Shown here piece by piece: positions 52,699 to 60,537 of a DNA stretch of 64,000 bases. The notes beneath the pieces were generated by a model. The model worked only from the letters and a program-made list of their open reading frames with translations. It ran no database searches and was not told where the DNA came from. How positions within the stretch are numbered: position 1 is the stretch's first letter; the number at the start of each line of letters is the position of its first letter. This DNA is from Ruegeria arenilitoris (GTDB lineage Bacteria; Pseudomonadota; Alphaproteobacteria; Rhodobacterales; Rhodobacteraceae): NCBI RefSeq assembly GCF_013030265.1, contig NZ_WPZQ01000005.1:186001-250000 (forward strand), in the 5' to 3' direction. The position numbers and the translations under genes were made by a program.

Positions 52699-53802
52699 AT
52701 GCCTGAAATCGGAATTGGAATCGTAGGTGGCGGCTATATGGGCAAGGCCCATTCGGTTGCCATGTCGGCTGTAGGGGCCGTGTTCAACACTGTGCTGCGA
52801 CCGCGGCTTGAGATGATATGTGCTTCAAGCATGGAAAGCGCGGAACGATACCGTCAGGCTTACGGATTTCATCGCGCGACCGAGGATTGGCGAGGGCTGG
52901 TCAACGATCCCGCGGTAGAGGCCATCGTAATTGCCTCACCTCAATCGACCCATCGTCAAATTGCCGAAGCCGCCGTTGCGCTTGGTAAGCCGGTTTTGTG
53001 CGAAAAACCCCTTGGCGCGTCCCTTGATGATGGCCGGGCCATGGTGTTGGCCGCCGAAGCGGCTGGCGTGACCAATATGGTTGGTTTCAACTACGTTCGG
53101 ACGCCCGCGACCCAATATGCACGTCAGCTCATTACGGATGGTGAACTTGGTGACATCACCTGGTTTCGGGGCGAGCACACCGAAGATTTCTATGCTGATC
53201 CGCAGGCCCCGGCCACGTGGCGAACCACAGGAATGGCGAACGGAACGATGGGCGACCTTGCCCCGCATATGGTCAATGGAGCGCTTGCACTGATCGGGCC
53301 CATTGCTGCGGTCATGGCCGAAGTTGAAACCGTTCATCATACGCGCCCCGGCGGGGATGTGACCAATGACGACCACGCTCAGATCATGTGCCGCTTCGAA
53401 AACAGCGCGATGGGCAACATCTATGTCAGTCGTATCTCGACTGGCCGAAAGATGGGTTATGCCTATGAGATTTCGGGTACAAAAGGCGCCATTCGGTTTG
53501 ATCAGGAAGACCAGAATGCCCTCTGGTACTATCGCCACGACGGGCCAGAGGCGACACGAGGTTTCACCAAGATCCTGACCGGACCGGCACACCCGGATTA
53601 CGAACCTTTCTGTCAGGGACCCGGGCACGGCACTGGGTACCAGGACCAGATCATCATTGAGGCGAAGGACTTCCTTGAGGCCATTCACACTGGAAAGGCA
53701 ATCTGGCCAACCTTCCGGGATGGGCACGAAGTTAATCGGGTTCTGGCGGCAGCTCTGGCCTCGTCCGAGCAGCGTCGATGGCAGGAAATCGGCGATTTTT
53801 GA
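52699..53802 (+). CDS. Gfo/Idh/MocA-family dehydrogenase A
   Basis: NAD(P)-dependent dehydrogenase of 367 residues. The Rossmann motif GIVGGGYMGKAHS is at 7-19, with the EKP motif VLCEKPLGA near 97-105. A GDLAPHMVNGAL segment stands at the catalytic Asp/His position. It lies directly downstream of inositol operator 3 and 41 bases before a second family member. A role as scyllo-inositol, chiro-inositol or other inositol-isomer dehydrogenase is plausible given the regulon; substrate not determinable by eye. Confidence 0.88.
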   Translation: MPEIGIGIVGGGYMGKAHSVAMSAVGAVFNTVLRPRLEMICASSMESAERYRQAYGFHRATEDWRGLVNDPAVEAIVIASPQSTHRQIAEAAVALGKPVLCEKPLGASLDDGRAMVLAAEAAGVTNMVGFNYVRTPATQYARQLITDGELGDITWFRGEHTEDFYADPQAPATWRTTGMANGTMGDLAPHMVNGALALIGPIAAVMAEVETVHHTRPGGDVTNDDHAQIMCRFENSAMGNIYVSRISTGRKMGYAYEISGTKGAIRFDQEDQNALWYYRHDGPEATRGFTKILTGPAHPDYEPFCQGPGHGTGYQDQIIIEAKDFLEAIHTGKAIWPTFRDGHEVNRVLAAALASSEQRRWQEIGDF

Positions 53803-53843
53803 ACGCTGACACACAACGAGACTTCTGAAGAGAGACAAGAACC

Positions 53844-54977
53844 ATGGCAAAGCTGAAATGGGGCATGATAGGTGGTGGCGAAGGTAGCCAGATCGGGCCC
53901 GCACACCGTCTGGGCGCATTGGCTGACGGGATGTTCGAATTCACCGCTGGCGCATTGGATCACCGCCCTGAGGTTGGTCGCGAATATGCCCAACGATTGG
54001 GTGTTGCCGCCGATCGCGCCTATGGTGACTGGCGCGAGATGTTGGCAGGGGAAAAGGATCGCGCAGATCGGATTGATCTGGTGACCATCGCGACGCCGAA
54101 TTCCACCCATTTCGAGATCGCGAAAGCCTTCCTCGAAGCCGGGTTCAACGTGTTGTGCGAAAAGCCGATGACCATGACAGTGGAAGAGGGGGAAGAGATC
54201 GTCCGCGTGGCCGAAGCATCCGGCATGATCTGCGCGGTGAACTATTGCTATTCCGCCTATCCCATGGTGCGGCAGGCCCGTGCAATGGTCCGGGCGGGCG
54301 ACATCGGCAAGGTGCGTCTGGTCGTGACCAACTTCAGCCACGGGCATCATGGGGATGCTACTGACGCGGATAATCCGCGTGTTCGTTGGCGCTATGATCC
54401 TGCGATGGCGGGTGTATCGGGTCAGTTCGCCGATTGCGGTATTCATGCACTGCACATGGCTAGTTTCATTTGCGATGACGAGGTGAAAAACCTGTCCGCC
54501 GACCTGGCTTCCACCATCTCGAGTCGCGAGCTTGAAGATGACGCGATGATCAATTTCCGGATGGAGGGCGGAACTGTCGGGCGCCTTTGGACCTCATCCG
54601 TTGCCATCGGGCGACAGCATGGGTTCGACATTCAGGTGTTTGGCGAAACAGGTGGGTTGCGTTGGGCATCGGAACAACCCAACCAGTTGATTTACACACC
54701 TGTTGGAGGCCGGACCCAGATCATCGAAAAAGGCGAAGGCGGTTTGCATGACGAGGTTCAGCGCCTCTCACGCGTCGCGATCGCGCATCCCGAAGGCTTT
54801 CCGCTGGCCGTTGCGAACATCTATTGCGATCTGGCCGATGCGATTCAGGGAGAGCAGCGCGACGGATTGCCAAATGCATCAGACGGTGTTCGGTCTATCG
54901 CAGCGGTCCATGCAGCAGTGGCCTCTGGCCGGGAGGACGGCGCCTGGAAAGATGCGCGCCCACCGATGTTTCGCTGA
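53844..54977 (+). CDS. Gfo/Idh/MocA-family dehydrogenase B
   Basis: NAD(P)-dependent dehydrogenase of 377 residues. It begins MAKLKWGMIGGGEGSQIGPAH, a Rossmann start typical of the longer subgroup. The EKP motif (VLCEKPMTM) and FADCGIHALHMASF at the catalytic Asp/His site follow. AGAGA-type ribosome site upstream. It is co-transcribed with dehydrogenase A and converges on the LacI gene, with the two stop codons touching. Probably another inositol-isomer oxidoreductase, broadening the range of substrates entering the pathway. Confidence 0.88.
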   Translation: MAKLKWGMIGGGEGSQIGPAHRLGALADGMFEFTAGALDHRPEVGREYAQRLGVAADRAYGDWREMLAGEKDRADRIDLVTIATPNSTHFEIAKAFLEAGFNVLCEKPMTMTVEEGEEIVRVAEASGMICAVNYCYSAYPMVRQARAMVRAGDIGKVRLVVTNFSHGHHGDATDADNPRVRWRYDPAMAGVSGQFADCGIHALHMASFICDDEVKNLSADLASTISSRELEDDAMINFRMEGGTVGRLWTSSVAIGRQHGFDIQVFGETGGLRWASEQPNQLIYTPVGGRTQIIEKGEGGLHDEVQRLSRVAIAHPEGFPLAVANIYCDLADAIQGEQRDGLPNASDGVRSIAAVHAAVASGREDGAWKDARPPMFR

Positions 54978-55976
54978 TCAGGGGCGGGGCCGTAATGTAC
55001 CCCGCTCAATCACCCGGCACGGGAAAATTCGAGCCTCGGGATAGCGCTGGGGCTCTTTCAGCATTTCCTCAACCAGATCGACAGACGACGTGATGATCTG
55101 TTTGATCGGTTGGTGGATTGTGGTCAGATCGACGCTTTCCCAGCGCGACATTTCCATGTCATTCAGGCCGATGATCCCGATGTCCTTGCCGGGATTCAAC
55201 CCGTGATCTGACAATGCCGACAGCGCTCCGATCGACAGGATATCGTCGCCGCAGAAATACGCCTCGGCAGGTGAGCCCTCCAGCAATCGCAGCATCTCGG
55301 CTCGTCCCGCTTCAAACGAATACGCCCCTGCAAAACAATACGTTACGTCAATATCCGGGTGGTTGCTGAGTTCTTCCATGAACCCACGATGCCGGTCCAG
55401 CGCCGAGGTCGCATCTTTGGGACCACCTAAATATCCAACGCGCTGGTATCCCCTTGCCAAAAGCTCTCGTGCGGCCATGCGACCGCATTCGACGTTATCG
55501 ATCCCGACGACATGGACCTCAGGCGAGGTGGCGGAGCGGCCGAAAGTATGAACCACGGGCACGCCTGCATCATGAAAGGCTTTGGCAAAGCTGGGGGGCA
55601 GGGTTGAGGACGCGACAATCGCCGCATCAACTGAATACTGCCTCAGCATTCTGACGGAATTTGCTGGCTCAGTCTCATCAGTCAGGTTCACGATCAATGG
55701 GCGCAGGCCGCGTTCCTGCAGTGCACGGGTAAATTGATCAAAGACCTCAAGGAAAATCGGGTTGTGAAAGTTGTTCGAAATCAGCCCTATCAACTTGGTT
55801 CGACCGGTTGTCAGGGACGAAGCCAGCGCATTCGGACTGTAGCCAAGTGCCTGCGCTGCTTTTTCAACCTTGCTGCGGGTTTTAGCGGAAACGGATGCGC
55901 CTTCGGTAAAGGTGCGTGAGACGGCTGATCGGGACACGCCTGCAAGCGCTGCGACCTCTTTCAGGGTTACACTCAT
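54978..55976 (-). CDS. LacI-family regulator of the inositol cluster
   Basis: LacI-type repressor of 332 residues. The N-terminal helix-turn-helix LKEVAALAGVSRSAVSRTF, hinge ALGYSPNALASSL and effector domain beginning KLIGLISNNFHNPIF are complete. A TTGCAATCGGTTGCAA palindrome lies 82 bases upstream of its start. The same palindrome fronts iolG, iolC and dehydrogenase A, so this gene is the probable local repressor (IolR-like in role, not in family). Inducer likely an inositol-pathway intermediate. Confidence 0.9.
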   Translation of the reverse strand: MSVTLKEVAALAGVSRSAVSRTFTEGASVSAKTRSKVEKAAQALGYSPNALASSLTTGRTKLIGLISNNFHNPIFLEVFDQFTRALQERGLRPLIVNLTDETEPANSVRMLRQYSVDAAIVASSTLPPSFAKAFHDAGVPVVHTFGRSATSPEVHVVGIDNVECGRMAARELLARGYQRVGYLGGPKDATSALDRHRGFMEELSNHPDIDVTYCFAGAYSFEAGRAEMLRLLEGSPAEAYFCGDDILSIGALSALSDHGLNPGKDIGIIGLNDMEMSRWESVDLTTIHQPIKQIITSSVDLVEEMLKEPQRYPEARIFPCRVIERGTLRPRP

Positions 55977-56357
55977 CGCTGGCGGTTCCGGCCACGGATT
56001 ACTGGGGTATTCACCGGGATATTCATAGCGGCTCCACTATGCACTATTGCAAGAAACTTGCAATCGGTTGCAAAGACCGCGCTGATAATCCTGCTGTTTC
56101 AGTGTCTGTGCTGCAATGCATATCGTTTAGCAGTCTGGTCGCAACTGTCCTGCCAACTTTGCCGACGCCCAATAGACTGACGTGAATTTTGGTTTCGCTG
56201 AAGATCACCAGACACACGACAGGCAGCACTAGTTCAAGGTTATCATGGGAGCCCACTGGGGATTAACATGATGACAAAGAACAATATGAAAGGCAGCGGC
56301 GCTTATCCTGACCCAAACTCAATCTGGCAACTCTCTAGAATTAGACCAAGGGCATCA
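55977..56357. other. LacI-LacI intergenic stretch with possible dehydrogenase remnant
   Basis: About 380 bp. It holds the operator at 56058-56073 and the promoter of the LacI gene. On the - strand, 56256-56044 encodes a 70-residue frame containing IHVSLLGVGKVGRTVATRLL. That is a Rossmann start like those of homoserine-dehydrogenase-type proteins, ending abruptly at a stop. It may be a decayed gene fragment; I see no further part of such a gene. Confidence 0.35.
56058..56073. promoter_or_regulatory. Inositol-cluster LacI operator 4
   Basis: TTGCAATCGGTTGCAA, one base from operators 1 and 3, upstream of the LacI gene. It implies autoregulation. Confidence 0.65.
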
Positions 56358-57401
56358 TCAACTCTCGAAGCGTTCCAGTGAAGCCGAACTGGTTGTGTCT
56401 CTGACGATGCATTCCAGATCGCAACAAATTCTGAACGGCTCCGGTGTATCTGAAGTGATGTAGCTGGTGAATTTTTCACCTGCCAACGTCCCAATCGTCT
56501 CCGCAGGTATCCGGATTGTCGTCAGACCGGGTTCAATATCCGCCGACCCTTTGAAATCCCCGATACCGATGATCGAAATGTCCTGAGGGATGTTCAGGCC
56601 AAGCTTATGTGCTGCATAAAGCGCGCCCTGAGCGATGACGTCATTGCCACAGAGCAGCGCAGTTGGAAGCGGAGGGTCAGCCAGCAACTCCAGTGCTGCC
56701 TGCTTTGCCTGCGACACGCTGTAGGGCGCTTCGGATTTACGGTTGTCCGGGATCGTGATCCCGTGACTGCCGAGATAGTCAACAACTGCAGTGAGACGAT
56801 GACGCGCGCGGTCATTTCCCTGCGTGTCTGGGAAAATCAAACCAACATCCCGATGACCAAGCGAAATCAGGTGCTCTGCTGCCTGACGCCCCGCAAGATG
56901 ATTGTCAGCCCCAACGCAAGGTAGTTCTGAATCTTCAGCATAATTCCAGATCGCCAGCGCAGGGATTTTCTGCTGATCGATCAGGCGTCGCGTTGCTTCG
57001 GAATGCTCCAGCCCGACCAACGCCACGCCATCCACACGATGTTCCAGAAACTTGCGGACCATCGCGTATTCCCGATCGAGGTCATAGCCATGTGATGCCA
57101 GCAAAAGGCTGAATCCGGCCCGGTCGATTGAGTCCGAGAATGCCTGAATGACTTCGGCGAAAATGGCATGATTGATCGTGGGTACGACAAGGCCAATTGT
57201 CCCGGACCGTTTGCCATGCATCGTTTGGGCCGCGCGGTTGCGGATATAGCCCAGTCTTTGCACTGCCCTGTTGATCTTTTTCCGAGTCGCCGGACTCACC
57301 AGATCAGGGTGATTGAAGGTGCGGGATACTGTGGATGGGGATACCTTTGCAGCCTTTGCCACAGCAACAATATCAACCTTACCTTTTTGATAATCAGGCA
57401 T
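56358..57401 (-). CDS. LacI-family regulator of the TctABC cluster
   Basis: LacI-type regulator of 347 residues. The helix-turn-helix is DIVAVAKAAKVSPSTVSRTFNHPDLV, followed by the hinge LGYIRNRAAQTM and effector domain GTIGLVVPTINHAIFAEV. ATG 57401 follows AAGGAGGG, an excellent ribosome site, and is preferred over the codon at 57416. It is divergent from the TctABC/aldehyde dehydrogenase/CoA-ligase operon, which it most likely controls. A partial dyad at 57428-57453 between them is the candidate operator. Confidence 0.9.
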   Translation of the reverse strand: MPDYQKGKVDIVAVAKAAKVSPSTVSRTFNHPDLVSPATRKKINRAVQRLGYIRNRAAQTMHGKRSGTIGLVVPTINHAIFAEVIQAFSDSIDRAGFSLLLASHGYDLDREYAMVRKFLEHRVDGVALVGLEHSEATRRLIDQQKIPALAIWNYAEDSELPCVGADNHLAGRQAAEHLISLGHRDVGLIFPDTQGNDRARHRLTAVVDYLGSHGITIPDNRKSEAPYSVSQAKQAALELLADPPLPTALLCGNDVIAQGALYAAHKLGLNIPQDISIIGIGDFKGSADIEPGLTTIRIPAETIGTLAGEKFTSYITSDTPEPFRICCDLECIVRDTTSSASLERFES

Positions 57402-57427
57402 AAATCCCTCCTTCACGGTCGAATTTA

Positions 57428-57453
57428 TGAAAACATTTGCAATACTATTTTCA
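57428..57453. promoter_or_regulatory. Candidate operator between LacI and tctA
   Basis: Imperfect dyad with outer arms TGAAAA (57428-57433) and TTTTCA (57448-57453) in the divergent gap. Unlike the CG-centred operators elsewhere in the window, its centre is AT-rich, so the assignment is weak. Confidence 0.35.
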
Positions 57454-57516
57454 TTCCCTAACCTGATTTGTCAACAAACAGAAAAGTGCACGATCTGACG
57501 GGTTGGGAGGCCCTGG

Positions 57517-59028
57517 ATGGAATTCATTTACTACTTCGGAGATGTGTTCACGCCGCTGTCGTTCCTGCTGCTTCTGGGTGGCACGATCGGTGGGCTGATC
57601 CTTGGTGCGACCCCGGGCCTGTCACCGACAATGGCCGTCGCCTTGCTGATCCCGTTCACCTTTCAGCTCGAGGCCGCTCAGGGCCTGATCTTGTTGGGTG
57701 CTGCCTATACCTCAACCGTTGCTGGTGGGGCCGTTAGTGCCATTCTACTGAAGATCCCCGGCGCCCCGGCCAATATCGCCACCACGCTGGACGGGCACAC
57801 CATGGCCAAGCAGGGTCAGGGTGCCCGGGCACTGCAACTGTCGTTTCTGGCCTCGGCGGTCGGTGGCATCTTTGGTGTGCTGTTGCTGATCTTCCTCACA
57901 CCTGTTCTGGCCCAATGGGCGCTGGCCTTTGGTCCGTCGCATCTGTTCTGGCTGGCCATACTGGGCGTCACGGTGATCGGCACGCTGGATTCTGCGTCAG
58001 TGGTCAAGGGCCTGCTGTCGGGCTGTATCGGGTTGTGGTTGGCCACCATCGGTTTCGACGACATTATGGGGGCGCAGCGGTTCATTTTTCACCCAGCTTT
58101 GGGTGGTGGTATTAACATCATCGCTGCGCTGATCGGTCTGTTTGCGATCCCTCAGGTTCTGACCATGTTCGCAAAGGGCCGCCACAACACCGGGGCCGAG
58201 GTCATCGAAGTACAGCGTCACTCGATAACGGCCGCGTTCAGAGAATTATTCAGCCGCACCCGCGCGCTGAGCATCGGCACGCTGACCGGATCAATCATCG
58301 GCCTTATCCCGGGCGTCGGCGGGCAGATTGCGGGCCTTGTTGCCTATGACCAGACTAAGAAGTTTTCATCCGAGAAGGACAAGTTCGGCACCGGCCATTC
58401 CGAGGGTGTGATTGCTGCGGAATCCGCCAATAACGCCATGGTCGGCCCGTCGCTGGTCCCGCTGCTTACGCTGTCGATTCCTGGCAGCCCGACCGCCGCC
58501 GTTTTGCTTGGCGGGTTGCTGATCCACGGGATCTTCCCGGGCTCGGACCTGTTCGACAATCACCCGGATGTGGCCTGGACCTTCATCAACTCGATGCTGA
58601 TCGGGCAGGTGCTGATGTGTATCTTCGGCCTTTATGTTGCCGGGCTGGCTGCGCGGGTCGCGCAGGTCCCGCAATCAGTGATGGCGGCCATCGTTCTGGC
58701 CCTGTCAGTTTTCGGGGCCTACTCGGTTCAGGGCTCGATGGGGGACGTCTATGTCATGGCCTGCCTCGGCATCGGTATGTTCTTTCTGGAACGGTTCGGA
58801 TTTTCTGCTGCACCGCTGGTGCTGGGCTTGATCCTTGGGCCGATTGCTGAAGCCAACTTCATTCAAGGTGGGATGATCGCTGACGCGACCGTCGGCAAGG
58901 CCTCATATTTTCTGACCGGGGGCTTGAACCTGTTCCTGATCGCGGTGGTTCTGGCCTCGATTATGTACTCGGTTTGGATGGAACTGCGCAGCCGCCGTTA
59001 CACCACCAAAGAGGAGGCGCAGGCATGA
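57517..59028 (+). CDS. tctA: Tripartite tricarboxylate transporter large permease (TctA)
   Basis: Large membrane subunit of a TTT importer, 503 residues with about ten to twelve helices. The TctA signature GATPGLSPTMAVALLIPFTF and its paired GLIPGVGGQIAGLVAYDQTKKFS are present, as is GHSEGVIAAESANNA. GGGAGG lies upstream of the ATG. It overlaps the small-permease gene by four bases. The operon context of an acylating aldehyde dehydrogenase and a CoA ligase suggests a small carboxylate, perhaps sulfoacetate, as cargo. Confidence 0.95.
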   Translation: MEFIYYFGDVFTPLSFLLLLGGTIGGLILGATPGLSPTMAVALLIPFTFQLEAAQGLILLGAAYTSTVAGGAVSAILLKIPGAPANIATTLDGHTMAKQGQGARALQLSFLASAVGGIFGVLLLIFLTPVLAQWALAFGPSHLFWLAILGVTVIGTLDSASVVKGLLSGCIGLWLATIGFDDIMGAQRFIFHPALGGGINIIAALIGLFAIPQVLTMFAKGRHNTGAEVIEVQRHSITAAFRELFSRTRALSIGTLTGSIIGLIPGVGGQIAGLVAYDQTKKFSSEKDKFGTGHSEGVIAAESANNAMVGPSLVPLLTLSIPGSPTAAVLLGGLLIHGIFPGSDLFDNHPDVAWTFINSMLIGQVLMCIFGLYVAGLAARVAQVPQSVMAAIVLALSVFGAYSVQGSMGDVYVMACLGIGMFFLERFGFSAAPLVLGLILGPIAEANFIQGGMIADATVGKASYFLTGGLNLFLIAVVLASIMYSVWMELRSRRYTTKEEAQA

Positions 59029-59480
59029 ACCGAACACAACATATCTTTGGTTCGGGCCTGGTCTTTGCCGTAGGGCTATGGGTCACATGGGTCAGCTATA
59101 CCCAGCAACCAGCTGAAGCATTCCTGTTCCCCCGTCTGATCGCAACTGTCTTTGTAGTTTTGGCGGGGTGGACGTTTGGCAAGGCGATCATGGGTTTGTC
59201 CAAAGTCGGTAGCGGTGTGACACGCACAATGTTCATCAATATGCTGCCGGGGCTGGTCATCACATTGATCTACGTGTTTTGGGCCGCAAAGACGCTGGGT
59301 TTCTACACCGCAACAACCATCGCCTTTTTCATCCTGCTGTCGATTTACGATCCTGCCCCGCATTCCGAGGCTAAAAGCTGGATCAAACGCGGGATCATCA
59401 CGGCGGTCTTCGTGGCGGTGATGTACGGGCTCTTTGCCATGCTTCTGAACGTCTACACACCGAGGGAAATTCTGTTCTGA
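59025..59480 (+). CDS. tctB: Tripartite tricarboxylate transporter small permease (TctB)
   Basis: Small membrane subunit, 151 residues with four hydrophobic helices, the usual TctB size. ATG 59025 overlaps the tctA stop by four bases and follows GAGGAGG. The stretch AEAFLFPRLIATVFVVLAG is the recognisable TctB segment. A hairpin (CCGCGC-CT-GCGCGG, 59481-59494) follows its stop before the binding-protein gene. Confidence 0.9.
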   Translation: MNRTQHIFGSGLVFAVGLWVTWVSYTQQPAEAFLFPRLIATVFVVLAGWTFGKAIMGLSKVGSGVTRTMFINMLPGLVITLIYVFWAAKTLGFYTATTIAFFILLSIYDPAPHSEAKSWIKRGIITAVFVAVMYGLFAMLLNVYTPREILF

Positions 59481-59522
59481 CCGCGCCTGCGCGGGTGAAC
59501 CAAATAAGGGAGGAAACGTAAA

Positions 59523-60482
59523 ATGAAACGACTGATTGCAGGGGCAGCAATAGCCCTTATGAGCCTGACAGGTTTCGCTTTGGCCGAGGAATATCCTGAA
59601 CGACCACTGATGATGATGGTCAGCTATGGTGCCGGTGGGGCGACAGACTTTCAGGCAAGGATCGTCACCATGACCGCCGGGAACGAGGATGCTTTGGGAA
59701 TGCCCATCGCCATCATCAACAAGCCTGGCGCAGGCGGGCGTGTGGGATGGAACTGGTTCGCCACGCAGGCTGACCCGGACGGGTACACTCTGGCCGCTTA
59801 TAATGTACCGCATTTCATAGCGCAGTCGATCAAAGGCGGTGTCGAATACTCGACTGACAGCTTTGAACCCATCGCCAATTGGGGCGCAGACCCGGCCGTG
59901 TTTGTCGTGGGCGCGGACAGCCCATTCAATTCGATGGAAGATGTTGTTGCCTATGCCAAAGAAAATCCCGGCAAGCTGACCGTATCTGGCGCAGGTCTTT
60001 TCGTGGGCCACCACATCGCTGCGTTGCAGATCGACAAGGCCGCCGGAACCAAGATGGCTTACATCCCAACCAAGGGTGGCGGTGCAGCGGCCATGAAAGC
60101 CGTGATCGCTGGTGAAGTTATGGGCGGGATCAACAACCTGTCTGACGCCTTCCGCGCACAAGAAGCGGGCAATGTCAAAATCCTTGGCGTTGCTGATCTG
60201 GAGCGCAACGCGTTCCTGCCGGATGTGCCGACCATGATGGAACAGGGTTTGGACGTGGACAATTCGTCGGTCAACTTCCGGGGTGTCATGGTGCCCAAAG
60301 GAACACCTCCCGAGGTAATCGAGAAACTCTCGGTGACCGTGCCCGAGATGTTCGCCAATTCCCGAGTCGCCAAGAAGATGGAGGCGGGCGGTTCACCCAT
60401 GCACATCATGACACGTGACGAAGTGATCGAGATGTGGTCGCAGCGCCAGCAAACCCTGAATGAATTGCTGGCAGGTCTCTGA
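59523..60482 (+). CDS. tctC: TctC/Bug-type solute-binding protein
   Basis: Periplasmic binding protein of 319 residues. A signal peptide (about 1-21, ending FALA) is followed by EEYPERPLMMMVSYGAGGATDFQARI, the Bug-family start, and INKPGAGGRVGWNWFA. It delivers the substrate to TctAB. GGGAGG precedes the ATG. A strong hairpin lies between its stop and the dehydrogenase gene. The ligand is inferred from the downstream enzymes only. Confidence 0.93.
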   Translation: MKRLIAGAAIALMSLTGFALAEEYPERPLMMMVSYGAGGATDFQARIVTMTAGNEDALGMPIAIINKPGAGGRVGWNWFATQADPDGYTLAAYNVPHFIAQSIKGGVEYSTDSFEPIANWGADPAVFVVGADSPFNSMEDVVAYAKENPGKLTVSGAGLFVGHHIAALQIDKAAGTKMAYIPTKGGGAAAMKAVIAGEVMGGINNLSDAFRAQEAGNVKILGVADLERNAFLPDVPTMMEQGLDVDNSSVNFRGVMVPKGTPPEVIEKLSVTVPEMFANSRVAKKMEAGGSPMHIMTRDEVIEMWSQRQQTLNELLAGL

Positions 60483-60493
60483 AAGACCGAAAT

Positions 60494-60516
60494 CGGGGCG
60501 GGATCAATCCGCCCCG
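60494..60516. repeat. Hairpin after tctC
   Basis: Perfect 8-bp stem CGGGGCGG (60494-60501) and CCGCCCCG (60509-60516), 7-base loop, no T run, 12 bases after the tctC stop. Likely to stabilise the binding-protein mRNA or attenuate the downstream enzymes. Confidence 0.5.
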
Positions 60517-60537
60517 GACAACCAATCGAGGATCAAG

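Noticed and set aside
52936..53919. 327-codon open frame opposite dehydrogenase A
   Set aside because: Shadow of a complete Gfo/Idh/MocA gene.
59076..60161. 361-codon open frame opposite tctB-tctC
   Set aside because: It spans two real genes in antisense, with His/Arg/Cys-rich composition and no recognisable domain.
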